A program made the position numbers and the translations under genes. Positions 1 through 11,300 of a stretch of DNA of 64,000 nucleotides are shown piece by piece (within the stretch, counting starts at the first letter, position 1; the number at the start of each line of letters is the position of its first letter). The stretch spans positions 3,826,288 through 3,890,287 of the forward strand of contig NC_092676.1 of assembly GCF_964355755.1 (NCBI RefSeq). Direction: 5' to 3'. This DNA is from Antedon mediterranea. Lineage: Eukaryota; Echinodermata; Crinoidea; Comatulida; Antedonidae. A model generated the notes under the pieces. It was not told where the DNA came from and searched no databases. It saw only the letters and a program-made list of their open reading frames with translations.

Positions 1-449
1 AAAGTAAAATACTCAATCAATAAGTTTATAAATAATCAAAAAGTTAAAAAGAATATCGAATAATCCCCAACTGAATATCAAATAACCCCTAACTCATATC
101 CCATGTTGTCCAGGAAAATAAAATCAATTTTTAAATTTACTACAGGACTAAAAAAAATGTAGTACCTTTGTTTTTATTTCAGTATTTTGCCTTTAATAAA
201 AATACTCAAATTAGAAAGAGGATGGAGTGTAAAAGAAACCGGTATCAATAATTTACGATTACCAATATTTTCAAAATATTGGAATATTAAGAATTTCTGC
301 TCTTTATTGAATAAACGTATTCAAAAATATTTTATATTTTTGTGTATTTTTCATATTTTCATTAAATATTAATAAGATTAAATTTACTATTAAAAATCAT
401 ATAAAATATTATAAAAAAGTGATTGTATACCATGGAGCGGCTCCTTTGA
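1..449. other. A+T-rich flank, no gene recognised
   Basis: The stretch is A+T-rich with only short chance reading frames. It lies downstream of the 3' end of CRYL1, which is transcribed leftward. I see no splice-bounded coding segment or RNA gene. Confidence 0.5.
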
Positions 450-575
450 GAGACCTCTATTAAGGGGACACTCACAAATCGAACAAGAGGAAATATGTTT
501 TTTAACACTGCTACCAACCCCTATTAAGGGACACTTTGTTGGGTCTCAAAGCTGTCCCCTTAATAGAGGTTCTGC
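450..575. mobile_element. MITE remnant with CTCTATTAAGGGGACA inverted ends
   Basis: The left side reads CCTCTATTAAGGGGACAC and the right side carries its inverse, CTGTCCCCTTAATAGAGG, about 80 bp apart. The element lies just past the CRYL1 stop codon, so it may sit in the 3' untranslated region. Related words (GGGGACACC, GTGTCCC) recur near 19705-19740 and 34622-34670. Assignment to a superfamily is not possible from this sequence. Confidence 0.6.
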
Positions 576-596
576 TGTATTTCAGTAAACTAGTTG

Positions 597-3500
597 TTAC
601 TTCTGTTCTACATCCATATCTTTCTTCAGCTTGGCGAGACCTAGGAGCCGTGCGTCCCTCCATTGATGTCTCTCCTCTAGCTTGTCGAGAGGTATCTGCG
701 AATTCATATCCTTGACTATTTCGTTGAGTGCGGCACCGTCGAAAGTTGGCACTGGCCCAAAATCTGCTGAAACTGATTTCATACTTGACGCATATCGATC
801 TATATAATTTTGCATACCTGGTGATGAATTATAAATGTAATATTATAAGAATATTAAATATTAATTCATTAATTAGCATGAATGCTTAAATGCTTTTGAC
901 AGACTATTGACATTTTAGCACTACTTTTCCGTTTACCAACCAACCACCCTCCCACCTAAAAAAAAAACTCCACCCCGACCGTTTAAAACTAGTGTAACAG
1001 ATTATATAAGTGGCAACTAACAAATTGTAGTTACATCATTCATACTCTTTAATTATACGCTTAAATTGCTGGTAGCCAATTTATGTATGTTATGCACACA
1101 TTACCAACAGCTAAGCGTTCCATTAGAAGGACAAGGCTATGATCATGGCTAAACCTTCGCACAGCACTATCAAATGTTAATCAACTTTGAGAAAAGAGAT
1201 TATAATGCTAATATATAATTGCATTTTTGTATCGTATCACTTTATATTTGGATTCTCTCCTATCAGGTTTAATATCATGCTTGATAACATTACAGTAACT
1301 TAATCAGGTGTGACCTCTTGAACTCTCTAAAAACTAAATTCATTTTCTTGGTAAGAGGATTATAGATATCTTATATGGAACATCCATAGATTAACATCAT
1401 TAATGACTAATTTCAATATATAAAGTAATCTGATTATTTTGTATTATTAGGTTCTGTCTATCTAACAAATTAGTGTGATGTGCCCAAATATGGTAGTGAT
1501 ATTCCCTAATATGGTATAGTGATATGACATCATCATCATGTCCATATATGGGCACATCACATTGCTTTATCACATAAAGATAGTGTAGATAGAGCTTTAG
1601 TGGAGAAACTTAATATCGAAAATACAATCCTATTTGGGCAATTATGAAGATAAACGAGAGATCAGTAATTTATTTAAGCTACTATCAGCACTTCCTCATT
1701 TCAGAAATCGTGGAACCACCCCTGGATAGGAAAGGCTTGAAATTTTACCTTCAGCGTTAAGATGCATGACTTCAAACGGACCAAGAAAAGCGTAGCGTGG
1801 GCCTAGCCCAGCTGTCATTACCTTATCCACATCCTCAGCTGACATTACACCATCCTAAGAATAATAAGAAGTTAAGAGCATTAGCAAGCAGATTAGCAGA
1901 CTAATCTGTACCAGCTTGAATAAGTTCAGATGCCTAAATACATTTTAAGCATCAATGGAGAATGATTGGTAAAAGACTGATAAGTACAACTAAAAGTAAA
2001 CGTATAGAAACAATATAAAAAAACAAAAAAAGAAAATCAGTAAAAAGTATTTGAAATATTAAAATTTTTTAAAAGCGTGGTTCCCACTAGAGATGGAATG
2101 TAAAGCAAATATGCAACATAAGAAAATGTCGTGAGGTGGTTTCCCGAAAGATTGTAAAATCAAAACGGTACTGGGTATGACCAACTAGCGTTCTTGTCAC
2201 CAACTAGTCATCCATTCATAGAAGTACTGATGTAGTAGCCTATCTGTACGGTGACCATAGAATGTGACTCGAGACATGACTAACTACGACTTTTAGTTGA
2301 TAGAAGATTGCCCTTCCAATAATTGTGTTTGACCGTAGACTCTGAACCTGGTTCAGGCCGCATACTTTGTTATAAGCTGTACTATGTTTTCCAGTGTTCT
2401 TGCAAACTGATTTTATTTCCTGTAACAATGTTTGCAGTACGTCGGTTCCCACTTGTGATTACGCAATACAGCACTATGGTCGATAGTTCTAGTGGGAACC
2501 ACGCTTAAGTAACAATTTGATGAAAAAAGACAATCGAGTATATATACAATGATATTAAACTACCTGAACAAGACGCCAGCATTCTCCGATGATTGCATAT
2601 TGGATACGATTTAAAGCAAACCCTGGCAACTCTTTTTTAATCAACACAGGGACTTGACCGATCTCCGTCATTAATTCTTTCGTTCGTTCCACCACATTTT
2701 TCTGTGTCCAGCGAGACGGAATAACTTCCATAAGGGGCACATAATAAGGCGGATTTACCTGCCAAAAAAAATTTAGGTTTTTAAGTATTTAGATTATAGT
2801 ATATTGATATTATTATTATTTTTATAATAATTTTTTAAATTAATACTGTAACATACTAACTGGATGACAAACTATGCATTGTTCACGCTTGGGTAGTTCT
2901 TCTGTGAATAGAGAGGGCGCTAGACATGAAGTTGAGCTTGAGATAACAGCACTTTCATCTGCATATTTATCAAGATTTTTAAAAACAGACTTTTTTAGGT
3001 CTAGATTTTCTGGTACACATTCCTAAAAACAAACAAAAAAATATAAGTAATACATTAAGAGTGGAGCTGTAGCTTGGTGATTAAGGGGCTTGCCTTCCAA
3101 TCCCAAAATCCAGGGTTCAATCCTGACCTAGTGGCAGGGTTCAATCCTGACCTAGTGGCAGGGTTCAATCCTGACCTAGTGGCAGGGTTCAATCCTGACC
3201 TAGTGGCAGGGTTCAATCCTGACCTAGTGGCAGGGTTGTAACTCACGACTCTTTCAACTCCACTCCCTAAGCCTCAAATGAGACTTAGTTTATAATCTCG
3301 ATAAATTCAAATATAATTAATATCCATCCTGTAATTGGTAAGTTTGTGCTCGCTGTTGGATGCGTATAAAATATAAAAAAAAGGTGAAATAATACTTTTA
3401 ATAAAATAATGTTTCTTTTTACCTGAATATGTTTTGCACCAGTAATAGTTTTTTCTAGGTCATTGCTGCCTGATATCAAATTAAACTGTTCATTCACACT

Positions 3501-5069
3501 CAATGTTCCTCTTAACATGCCAGACTTCTTGACAGCTTCTAACTGAATTTTAATATCACTTAATGCGGACGTAACCTAGGAAACAATAATCAACATTTAA
3601 TGTTAATATTTTTAATTAATTAATCATCAATATAAAAAAATCAGAGTGCATTAGGTTAAGTGATCATATTTGTACAATATTATTATATTGAGGCATAAAA
3701 AATGTTTAAAGAGAATGTGTATATATTTATTAAACAGCTCAATGAAGGATTATATAGAGGAAGAATACAATGGACATACTAATAAGAATATATCCACCAC
3801 TCCAGAAATATTATGATATATTTTAATTAAAGTTGCAAAACACAAAAGAAAACCAGTTATAATCCCATGCTCAAATATAATGCACTTTTCAATTTATGAC
3901 CCCACTATACAACCCCCTGACATTTGTCCGATGTGCGTCATACCTTATGAATAACATGATGCACCCGTGCATCAAAAACGTGCCTTACCTTTAGGTGACC
4001 ATGACGCACCCATTTTGACGCACTGTGACCATGTTGTTTATGATATGGTGGTTAGAAAAGTGACAGACATTGACACACCATCGTTCATTGATGTGACGTA
4101 CCATCTAGGTTGTTTGATGCACCCCTGCATCGGTTATTATTTGTAAATGACGCACCACTCCAGGGGTCGTATAGTGGGTCATACAATTGATACGTGCATA
4201 ATTAACACACAATAATTTGGTAATTCATTCCATTGTTAATTCAGTCCAAATTTAATCAAGGTACCAACATTTTAACAAATATTGTATCCAGGGACAGACA
4301 CGGTATATCATTCTTTTTTACATTAAAAAGAATATTAAATATGAATATTTAGAATGTGAAAATGACCTGTTCATCTTTGATATCATAAAGGACTACATTG
4401 TATCCTGCACCAGCAAACAGCATGGCCCAACTTCGTCCAATCAAACCACTGAAAGGTGAGCAAAATACCAAATTTTAAAGAAGAGCAGTTACCATGTTTT
4501 ATTGGGAATAACCTGTGTTGTGGTCATCATGATGATGAGCCCACAGGCCTGGAATTTAGTTATTAAAATCTAATATTTTTCTTTTGACTTTTGTCAATCA
4601 TGTCCTTGATTGATCCTTAAAAATAAAATGAATTATTATTAATTATAAAATAAATTCCATTTATTCATCTTACCACATAGCAGACAGTGGGTGGTAGATA
4701 ACACCATGCGGCTCCCTCCAAAACCCGCCATGCGGCTCCCTCCAAAACCCGCCATGCAACTACTCTCTGCCGTATTATACCGCCGTTAGTCGGCCTACTT
4801 AACTACTGCTACTACTCTATAGCCTAGCCTAGCTAGCTATCTAGGCTAGGAGGCTAGCTAATAAGCCTTTAGGGCCTAGGCCTGGCCCTACTATTATAGA
4901 GGCTAGAATGTACTAGCTAGCCTAGCTTACTAGGGCCTAGGCCTAGCTAGCCTACTAAAACAAGTACTACTACTCTAGCCTAGGCCACTGTAACTTAATA
5001 ACAGTTATACCTCCCGACAATAGCAATTTTCTCTTTTTTAAGAGTAGTTTTTACGGAGTTTGAGGCCAT
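597..5069 (-). CDS. CRYL1: Lambda-crystallin homologue / L-gulonate 3-dehydrogenase, seven exons
   Basis: Members of this family oxidise L-gulonate with NAD+ in the cytosolic uronate (glucuronate) cycle. Coding exons on the minus strand are 5011-5069, 4367-4448, 3423-3575, 2861-3022, 2564-2758, 1749-1854 and 597-817. They total 978 nt and give 325 aa; vertebrate CRYL1 is about 320 aa. A Rossmann nucleotide-binding loop GSGLIG lies at residues 19-24, split by intron 1. SSSTSC is followed by HPVNPPYY with the likely catalytic His at about 151 and Glu at about 163. The C-terminal 3-hydroxyacyl-CoA-dehydrogenase helical part contains [17 protein letters not shown] and RWRD-like HQWRDARL. All junctions are GT..AG and in phase; the exon 2 donor (GTCATT) is weak. 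The start is the first ATG before the dinucleotide fold, 291 bp from the divergent RPL24 ATG. The gene appears intact. The family call is secure; the substrate is inferred from homology. Confidence 0.95.
2073..2506. mobile_element. CCCACTAG-family MITE (long form) interrupted by another repeat
   Basis: The ends are AAGCGTGGTTCCCACTAG and its inverse CTAGTGGGAACCACGCTT. Internal words typical of the long form follow: CCCTTCCAATAATTGTGTTTG, and later ATTACGCAATACAGCAC. A 180-bp foreign segment (2131-2310) with a second copy at 43148-43325 splits it. It lies in CRYL1 intron 5. Confidence 0.8.
2131..2310 (+). repeat. 180-bp dispersed repeat inserted in a MITE
   Basis: The segment from GTGAGGTGG to GATAGAAGATTG is matched, with divergence, by the reverse complement of 43148-43325. 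Shared stretches include AAAACGGTACTGGGT, CTAGCGTTC and CATCCATTCATAGAAG. Both copies sit between parts of other MITEs, so the unit itself has been mobile. I do not recognise its class. Confidence 0.65.
3058..3300 (+). mobile_element. tRNA-derived SINE with tandemly amplified B-box segment
   Basis: GTAGCTTGGTGATTAAGG resembles an RNA polymerase III A box, and GGGTTCAATCC resembles a B box. The 24-bp segment CAGGGTTCAATCCTGACCTAGTGG is repeated five times head to tail (3111-3230), followed by a partial sixth copy. A related 3' part (CCACTCCC...AGACTTTG) occurs at 21905-22040. It lies in CRYL1 intron 3. Confidence 0.7.
3880..4199. mobile_element. Fold-back MITE, ATGCACTT...GTGCAT family
   Basis: This is a long imperfect palindrome. 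The left end ATGCACTTTTCAATTTATGACC pairs with the right end GGGTCATACAATTGATACGTGCAT. The interior is dense in GACGCACC / GGTGCGTC words. It is flanked by TA on the left and A on the right. It lies in CRYL1 intron 2, and a fuller copy sits in RPL24 intron 3. Confidence 0.8.
4690..4990. repeat. Simple region rich in CTAGGCCTAG words
   Basis: The segment repeats CCATGCGGCTCCCTCCAAAACCCG twice near 4706-4752. It then runs into about 200 bp of overlapping CTAG, GGCCTA and TAGCCTAG words. It lies within CRYL1 intron 1, just upstream of exon 1 on the plus axis. No coding sense is seen. Confidence 0.5.
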
Positions 5070-5360
5070 GATTATTTTTCTAAAACGGGGATATCAGGTG
5101 ATATATCGGACGTCTGCTATCAGTCGCCTGCAATGAAAAATACATTACACCAATTAGTAAATAAAATTAACTAAAAGATAAAATAATTTTCTTCATTTAA
5201 AAAAAAATTATGAATTACTATTTTAAGAGTTTACTGATAAAAATGTAAGATTTCCTATTTGAAAGTATGTTTTACTAAATACTGTATGATAAATTAAATA
5301 AAGGTCAACACCAAATTTGACCCCATCCCATCACTCTTTTGCTTTTCCGATTCGGTCAAA
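5070..5360. promoter_or_regulatory. Shared divergent promoter interval of CRYL1 and RPL24
   Basis: Only 291 bp separate the two start codons, so both promoters and both 5' untranslated regions must fit here unless an upstream noncoding exon exists. On the plus side a pyrimidine run, CTCTTTTGCTTTTCC at about 5334-5348, resembles the 5'-terminal oligopyrimidine (TOP) start used by ribosomal-protein mRNAs. No TATA box is evident on either side. That the promoter is functionally shared is inferred from spacing. Confidence 0.6.
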
Positions 5361-8300
5361 ATGAAGTAAGAATATTTTATAAACGTATAAATATTGCTTA
5401 AAAATCATATGTATCGTAAACAATAGTTTTAAATTGTTACTTGTACTGAATGATTAATATATACTCATTTAGTAAATTGATATTTCTTTTTATTCATAGA
5501 CTCGAGCTGTGCAATTACAGTGGATATAAAATCCAACCCGGTCATGGGAAGCGTTACGCTAGGATCGATGGAAAAGTAAGACTGAATTATTGATGGATGA
5601 TAGAGACACGTACCTTACCCTTATTATTATTATTATTATTATTATTATTTATTTCCTTTATTGCATCAAGTAAGCAGTGATGAAGTTGACATAAATATAA
5701 TAGTAAATATGTAAACACATAGTATAACACAGTCCAAACAAGTAATACTAAAATATATCATAGTCCACAAATCAGTCTTTCAATGGCCATCATAGTACAT
5801 CCAGTAACACAAACCAATAGAGGTTCACAATTTGCTTATCATAACTCAGCTACTGATCATTCACCAATAATTGAAAACTCCGTGGAAAGTAATGAAGTTT
5901 TGCTACTGTACTTGCTAGGGTGTAATGATAAATGGCCTAGTTGATAACGATTTTTTTTACAAAGTAAACAACAATATGAATACAAACTCCTTATAATAGT
6001 GGCTACGTCGTAACACCACCTAGCTAGGCGTAAATTAAATCCACAAGCTATGATATCAAACCTAAGGCCTAGGCCTTCACCTATTTATTGAGATGTAGGC
6101 CAGATATGATCGTGGAAGAACGATTTATTTAGTGCACTTTTTTTTTTATTTAAATGGGGCTACTTTTTGTTTACAAAATGAATTGCTACATAAATCTAAA
6201 CAAAATAAAAATAAAAACTGTCAACAAATTTTAAAATAATTTGTTATACTTTCAGGTTTTCAACTTTATGAACGGCAAATGCCAAGCATCCTTCATGATG
6301 CGCCGCAACCCCCGTGAAATCAACTGGACTGTCCTGTACAGACGCAAACACAAGAAGGGAACCCAGGAAGAAGTGATGAAGAAGAGAACAAGACGTACTG
6401 CAAAGTACCAAAGGTCAATCACAGGCGCATCTCTGGCTGACATCATGGCAAAGAGGAACCAGAAACCAGAAGTAAGAAAGGCCCAAAGAGAGCAAGCAGT
6501 CAAGTAAGTACCATTATGACCATCGAAGTAATGCACTTGTCAATTGTATGACCCACTATACGACCCCCGGGAGAGGTGCGTCATGGGTGCGTCATTTACA
6601 AATAATTACTGACGCAGGGGTGCGTCAAAAAACCTAGATGGTACGTCACATCAATGAACAAGGTGTGTCAATGTCCGTCACTTTACCACCCACCATATCA
6701 TAAACAACATGGTCACAGTGCGTCAAAATGGGTGCGTCATGGTCACCTAAAGGTAAGTCACCTTTTTGACGCACTGGTGCGTCATGGTATTCCAAAGTAT
6801 GACGCACATCGGACAAATGAAGCACCTCTCCCGGGGGTCGTATAGTGGGTCATACAATTGACAAGTGCATAAAATCACTCATGCATGCATTTTAAATTTT
6901 AAAAATTGCGTTTTTCCAAGAGATGGATGGTCTAGACCTAGGCGTTGTTTTAGCAGGTCATTAAAAATAAGAAATAATATTTTACCTTTTTTTTAATGTT
7001 TAATGCGCAAAAAAATGGCGATCTAGATTTTCTTAAATTTATGTCGGTTAAAGATGTATATTTCCCCAAAAACATGAAAAATTAAGATTAATTAAATCAG
7101 ACTTTGACTGGTAGCAAATTTGACCATTTTTGCTTAAAATTACAGTTTTTTCAGGTAAATACATTTTTTTAGATCCAATTTTATCCAAAAGTGGATAACT
7201 ATTATGTGACATTAAAATGGCATATTCAACAAAAATTATTTTTCATCTTTTAGCTTGGACAACAGTTTTTTAGGCCTTATCATTACCTCAACTTCTTGTA
7301 AATCATAATTTGTGTATGTCACTGTCAGTATTTAGAAAAAAAAACTGTACTGTTTACAAAAACTCATTGTGTATTTAACGGTCTTTGTAGTATATCAAAT
7401 GGGTTGAAAGCCTTGAAATATTATTTTTTTTTTTTAACCTACATCATATTGAAATTGTTGAATACAATGTTATTTTTTGTAGAGCTGCTAAGGATGCCAA
7501 GCGAAGCAAACAAGCCCAAAAAGTTTCTAAGCCAAGTAAAGTGAGTATAATGCACTAATTGTATGATACACTATACGACCCCTGGGAGAGGTGCGTCATT
7601 TTAATTAAAGACGCAGGGACTGTACAACCAGCACAACCTTACAGATGTTTTTTTTTTCATAACATAACATATCCCTATTTAATATTAGTCCTGTACAAAT
7701 GTAAAAACACAGGTTCCATTGTATATTGACTGTTTTTTTTTTTATTTTGTCAAATTATGATGCCTATTTTTATTATTTTATCCATGCAATTTCTCCCTTT
7801 AAATGTACAATTTAAAACTGTATAGAAACTGATGATAACATGTATTAGGCCCTCTATAGATTTGCAACAGCCAAAATGCCAGTGATCAGCATGCTGATTG
7901 TTGTTAAGCTCTGTCTACACTATCAAACTTATTATGTGACAAAAAAATGTGATGTGCCCATATATGGACATGTCATATCACTACCATAGTTGGATATTTC
8001 GTACTTTTTTTTTATCAAACTAGATTAATAGTGTAGACAGAGCTTTAAACAATTCCTTATAATCTTTTAGGATAATGTTACAAAGTTCTTTAACATACAC
8101 ACATATCCATTATTATGAACACACGGTCAATAAATTAACGTTTCATTGGAAGGGCGAAGCAATTCTGCATTCTCGCATTTCCGGCCGATTCCTTTACCAT
8201 TGCGCAATATCATTCGCAAAATTCAATTTTCAATCAACATCGTCATACAATCCTTCAATGCATAAATTAGATTAGGTTTAAATCTATTAAGATTAAATGC

Positions 8301-11300
8301 ATCAGGCCTAATGAATACTGTATTAATACATCGTATTCTTTTGAACAGTGTCAAATTATGTTACGGTACATTAAATACAGCGTAATCACATGTGATGCTG
8401 TATCACGTATCCCATTTATTGTCATGATACTGGAGTAATGTAAATTATGTATTTGAAAGGTCTAGATTAAACTGTATATTCAATCCATTTGTGCACACAT
8501 TTGACTTTGTGATTAGTTTAAATTATGAAAGCTAAACCAGAGTGATTATGGGTGAATTAGGTATTTGTGTGAAATTGTGTTGGCCACTGATATTATTAAT
8601 CTTATAATGTCATTCATTTCTGTGTGTGACATTATTTATTTGAACTCAAGTTGAGTAAATGACAATGCATTTAAAATCATTGCATGTTTGTTCTAAATGT
8701 AAATGCCGAAATCTGCATTTTAGTTTTTACACAACAAATTTGCAGGAACGTTGAAAGATTTTTATTTTCGTAGAAATTTATTTATACTGAACTGTAGCAG
8801 TATTTAAAATTCAAATACCGTAGATGCTATTTACGTTTAATTAAGAAGATATATTAAGAAGGCACTTGGCAACCATAATGATGGTACTGTAATAATCTTT
8901 GCTATCTGAAAAAAAAAAAACGCCACTAAAATCATATTGCTGAATCAAATAGTACCGTACTGACGCGGGTATAAGCCCACCCCCCTCGAACATGAAATCA
9001 CGTCAAGTTTGGGGGGTGGGCTTATACCCGAGGATCCAAAAATGCAGATCGTCAAAAACAGCACATGTACACTGTGTATTCCCACCATGCGAGCGAGCGC
9101 CCTCTCGAGCTAAATACACGAGGTGTAGAGTGTCGGAAAATTAAGCTTATAGTTCGTGTAATTTATCGTAGAATATCTTATTTTAAACATCAATTTAACA
9201 AGAATTTATCAAGCAGAAAAGCAAGTATACAATGTTCGTTAAATAGAAATGTACCAAAGAAATTTAATAAGCTTGTTTATGGCAGCCGATACCAAATAGT
9301 GGTTTTCCGTTTTGGCGACTTGTAGCGTCGTGTGTGAAGCGATCTTCGACCGCGATGGAGTGTAAACAAAACAGGACCGCTAGGCCTCGTATGGCCTAGC
9401 GTATATTAGCCTAGCTTGGTTATGATCAAAGGTAGGAGTATTCGGTGTATGGACGTCGCCAAATACAAAATAATGTATTACGACACACACTGTAGATCTT
9501 CGAATTAATGGGTGGGCTTATACCCGAGTGCCTCATTTTTCATGAAAATTAGTCAAAAGTCGGGGGTGGGCTTATACCCGAGTATGGGCTTATACCCGCG
9601 TCAGTACGGTACTTGTCTGGGATTGCAGAATTAAAAAAAAAGAAATAATAGGTTTTACGTCCATAACTTGTTATGTTTTCTGTGAATATTCATTTTCCTT
9701 TCGATCACTGAGCTGAGTTTTTAGACATAGACATAATCGTAGGTCTTGAAAATTTGCCCGTAGAAAGTTAAATTAATACATTCTAGTTTATGGTACAATA
9801 TTTCAAATCTTAGTAATATCAAAACATTATATGTATTATGATTTGCTTTTTATGATTTGAATGTTATTATTTTAATGCTTACTTAAAAGCTCTGTCTACA
9901 CTATCAAACTAGTTTGATAAAAAAAAGTGCGATGTGCCCAAATATTCTTTCTTTATTTCCATTCACATAATCATAAACATATATAATCATAGTACAAAGA
10001 CAAAGAATGGCAAGGTAGTGATATGCCCAAATATGGTAGTGATATGAGAGCATGTCCATATATGGGCACATCACATTTTTTTTTCACATAAAGTCTGATA
10101 GTGTAGACAGAGCTTTAGCATTGGTTTTTGGCATGTCAGTTTCAGAGTACATTCAAAACTGATATATAACAATAAAATAAATCAGATAATTATTTGAGAA
10201 ACTTCAAAGGTGTTGCAGTTACAACATTGTATACACTGGAGACTTGTTGACGATAATTTTCACAATATCTATCAACGTTTACACCGGTTTTATTACTTTA
10301 CGCTCATTCTGTTTCCTAACACGTTGTTGGCTTGTAAATAAGTTCATACGGCATTGTTTGGTTTTTATAACGGCGTCGCAATGTGCTTCGCTGAGCAGGT
10401 TATTACCAGACATCTAAGACTGTGATAATATCGTATAACTATAACAATTTATCTTTCACATTTACAGTATTGCTTTAATAATTATTTAGCACTTCTAGAC
10501 ATATTTTTCATCATATTTTTTAAAAATTATAAGTTTCAAACGTCACTTACTGATACACTGTTTAGTAGTCATTTTTTATTAAGGATTTATATTTGTTTCA
10601 AATATTTTTTTGGGAGTTCAATACAATTATTATTATTATACAATAATATAAATTTATTATTTTTGCGATTCAGCCACAGTACAGTAGAACACTTTTTTTA
10701 CGTTCCCTGGATTTTACGCTTAAAATAACCGATGACGTAAAATGAAGGTTCTACTGCATATGATCAGTGATTATAAGGAAATTCACTTCTAATCACAATT
10801 AGTCTGTGTGCCTTCAAAACACAATATTCCACTAATATATAATGTGATTTATATCTAAAGCTCTGTCTACACTATTAAACTAGTTTGACAAAAAAAGTGT
10901 GTCCAAATATAATAGTGATATACCAGGGCTCGATTTAGTGCTAGCCCGGCGTACAATGGCTAGTAAAAACAGCTCCGGGCTACCTAAAGTATCTTCCTTT
11001 AAGCCCGGATGGCTAGTAGGTTGTGGGAACTCGAAATTGGGACGAAATGACCTCATAAAAATAACTCCAGCATAAAAGACATATGTCTTGGCAACATCAG
11101 CAAAAAAACCACTCGCTGTGGCCATAACAAGTGATGATGTAGGCGGAGCCTCTCATAATCAAGCAAATTTTCCGAATTATGATTGGCCATTTATGTTTTT
11201 GTCACCCAGGTTATTGTGAAGTAGGCGGAGCTTCATTATCAGGTCAAACGTGTCACAAAAATATGACCATAAATAACGAACTGTGATTGGTCAAATGTAT

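Noticed and set aside
3111-3234. CRISPR-like array (24-bp direct repeats)
   Set aside because: Units abut without spacers and lie within a SINE in an animal gene's intron. This is a simple tandem duplication.
6252-6536. 94-codon minus-strand frame
   Set aside because: It is the antisense shadow of RPL24 exon 3.
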